A DNA stretch of 28,926 nucleotides from positions 126,001-154,926 of the forward strand of contig RPFO01000912.1 of assembly GCA_009746045.1 (NCBI GenBank), given 5' to 3'. A program made the position numbers and the translations under genes. Shown here piece after piece: positions 28,107 to 28,926 of the stretch. The notes beneath the pieces were generated by a model. It was not told where the DNA came from and did not search any database. It was given only the letters and a program-made list of their open reading frames with translations. Within the stretch, counting starts at the first letter, position 1; each line of letters opens with the position of its first letter. The DNA comes from Mesostigma viride. Its lineage: Eukaryota > Streptophyta > Mesostigmatophyceae > Mesostigmatales > Mesostigmataceae.

Positions 28107-28645
28107 CTGCTCCTTGTTGTCTTCTTGCTGACTGCCCTTTGAAGGCTGGCCTGCCTGGGACTTGTTGTTGTTCTTCTTGTTGTTGTTGTTATTCTTGTTG
28201 CTGCCCTGGCCCTGGGACTTCTTGAAGCTGGGACACTCCTTCTTGATGTGCCCCCACCCCTTGCACAGGTAGCATTGTATCTTGGACTTGCCCTGGCCAC
28301 TGCCCCCATTGTCAGACGCGTTGCCCTGCTTGGGCTGACCACCCACCCGCCTGAACACCGACTTGGAGTGTGACCTCCTGTCAGAATCAGGTGAATGATC
28401 TCCCTTGCGCTTGTGATGGTTGCCCCTACGCCCTCCTTGGCTTCGGTCAGCCTCAGACGTCTTGGAGCCACCCTGGGTACGCCCGCCTGCCTGGGTAGCC
28501 TTCACTGCTGGCACTCCACCCTCAAACAGCTCCTCTGCCTCGAGAGCTTGTTTAATGATGACCTTGTAGGCTAGTAGGTTGGCCACACATGACTTTTTAA
28601 GGAGCCACGTTCGCCTTATCCAGCCCAGAAACCTTGAGCAGCTTT
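28104..28645 (-). CDS. gag: Outer element gag, C-terminal part with CCHC zinc knuckle
   Basis: The clear part reads from SCVANLLAYKVIIKQALEAE at about 28600 through a basic Gly/Ser/Arg/Lys-rich stretch (HHKRKGDHSPDSDRRSHSK). It then has a CCHC knuckle QCYLCKGWGHIKKEC (C-x2-C-x4-H-x4-C) and an Asn/Lys/Gln-rich tail ending QQEDNKEQ and TGA. The knuckle binds nucleic acid in retroelement nucleocapsids. No ATG is seen in this frame. Upstream, KLLKVSGLDKANVAP looks coding but lies in a neighbouring frame, so a frame break near 28597 is likely. The N-terminal capsid part is missing beyond the AT palindrome near 28646. Confidence 0.75.
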
Positions 28646-28669
28646 AAATTAATTAATTAATTTAAACGT
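28646..28669. repeat. AT-rich palindrome at the end of recognisable gag
   Basis: TTTAAATTAATTAATTAATTTAAA is a perfect 24-bp palindrome. Recognisable gag coding stops here. A similar ATTAATTA run lies at 6462. Confidence 0.85.
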
Positions 28670-28926
28670 CGTGCTCTCCTGTGGGATCACGAGCACCATG
28701 CTTTAACCCTGGTTGCACTACAGGAAAAGGGCAAGACCCATTCCTTACTGCAAAGCATCCCACAGCGCAATCGGCCCCTACCAAAAGGACACTAACGATC
28801 CGGCAAACTGGTGGGTGCAAAAGACCCATTCTAACTTCATCGGGCAGAGCGGGGCAGTAATCCCTAAACACCACCGCCAGGCCTAGCAATGGCGTACTAA
28901 ATCACACCAAGCTAATGCTGGTTTTC
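28670..28926. other. Unassigned sequence at the right end
   Basis: No coding, LTR or RNA signal is recognised. An AAGACCCATTC repeat occurs near 28733 and 28823. This may be internal sequence of the outer element, host DNA, or an assembly joint. Confidence 0.4.

Larger units (their letters stand above)
15837..28645 (-). mobile_element. Outer Copia-like LTR retrotransposon, split by a nested element
   Basis: Read on the minus strand, the element consists of a gag remnant with zinc knuckle (to 28104), an in-frame UGA, pol (28103 to 25563), a 7.1-kb insertion (18478-25562), the rest of pol (18477 to 17387), a 3' non-coding region, a polypurine tract and a 3' LTR (about 16554 to 15837). No 5' LTR or primer-binding site is visible. 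Recognisable gag ends near 28645 at an AT palindrome, so the element is either truncated or continues in an unrecognised form beyond it. Domain order is zinc knuckle, integrase, protease-like, RT, RNase H. Confidence 0.85.

Overview
The window looks like nuclear DNA from a eukaryote. Several genes are broken by short introns with GT..AG borders (for example 8121-8272, 9461-9619, 2760-2935, 13549-13733). There are long simple-sequence blocks and many minisatellites, and two LTR retrotransposons sit nested in each other. A green alga or similar protist would fit the GC-rich coding sequence and the transposon types, but nothing here proves the host. I see no tRNA, rRNA or CRISPR array. Most of the window is mobile or repetitive DNA.

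Left part (1-15.8 kb). A GC-rich minisatellite (1-1430) and two smaller arrays come first. A two-exon piece of a minus-strand gene follows (2484-3289). Next is a large candidate DNA transposon: an ~86-bp repeat array at 3861-4376 recurs in inverted orientation at 12078-12475. Just inside each array an inward-facing gene begins, 130-150 bp away. On the left this is a 2-oxoglutarate/Fe(II) dioxygenase-like gene (4505-5521, +). On the right it is a four-exon BAH-domain plus CACTA/Plavaka-like transposase gene (11932-7371, -). Between their 3' ends lie 0.8 kb of CCCA/CCCT/CATC simple repeats and a 92-bp x 5 satellite. Beyond the right array is a coiled-coil gene of unknown function with several single-base frame breaks (12711-14132), then a 15-bp satellite and a small Ala/Pro/Ser repeat protein gene (15019-15693).

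Right part (15.8-28.9 kb). A Copia-like element on the minus strand (3' LTR about 15837-16554, pol 17387-28103, gag zinc knuckle near 28240) is split by a second, younger Copia-like element on the plus strand (18478-25562). The inner element has two 644-bp LTRs with one visible mismatch and a 5-bp target duplication GATGT. Removing it and one GATGT rejoins the outer RT reading frame exactly. Both elements place a retropepsin-like domain between integrase and reverse transcriptase, use HGDD in place of YVDD, and have an in-frame UGA-CUR stop just before pol. Both also share a 3' non-coding region with a tRNA T-arm-like hairpin and paired CGGGCGCC boxes 14 nt apart. Together these suggest an unusual Copia-like lineage.

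Several independent genes carry single-base frame breaks, several beside G runs. This may be decay or consensus error, so gene models are given as seen and not repaired.
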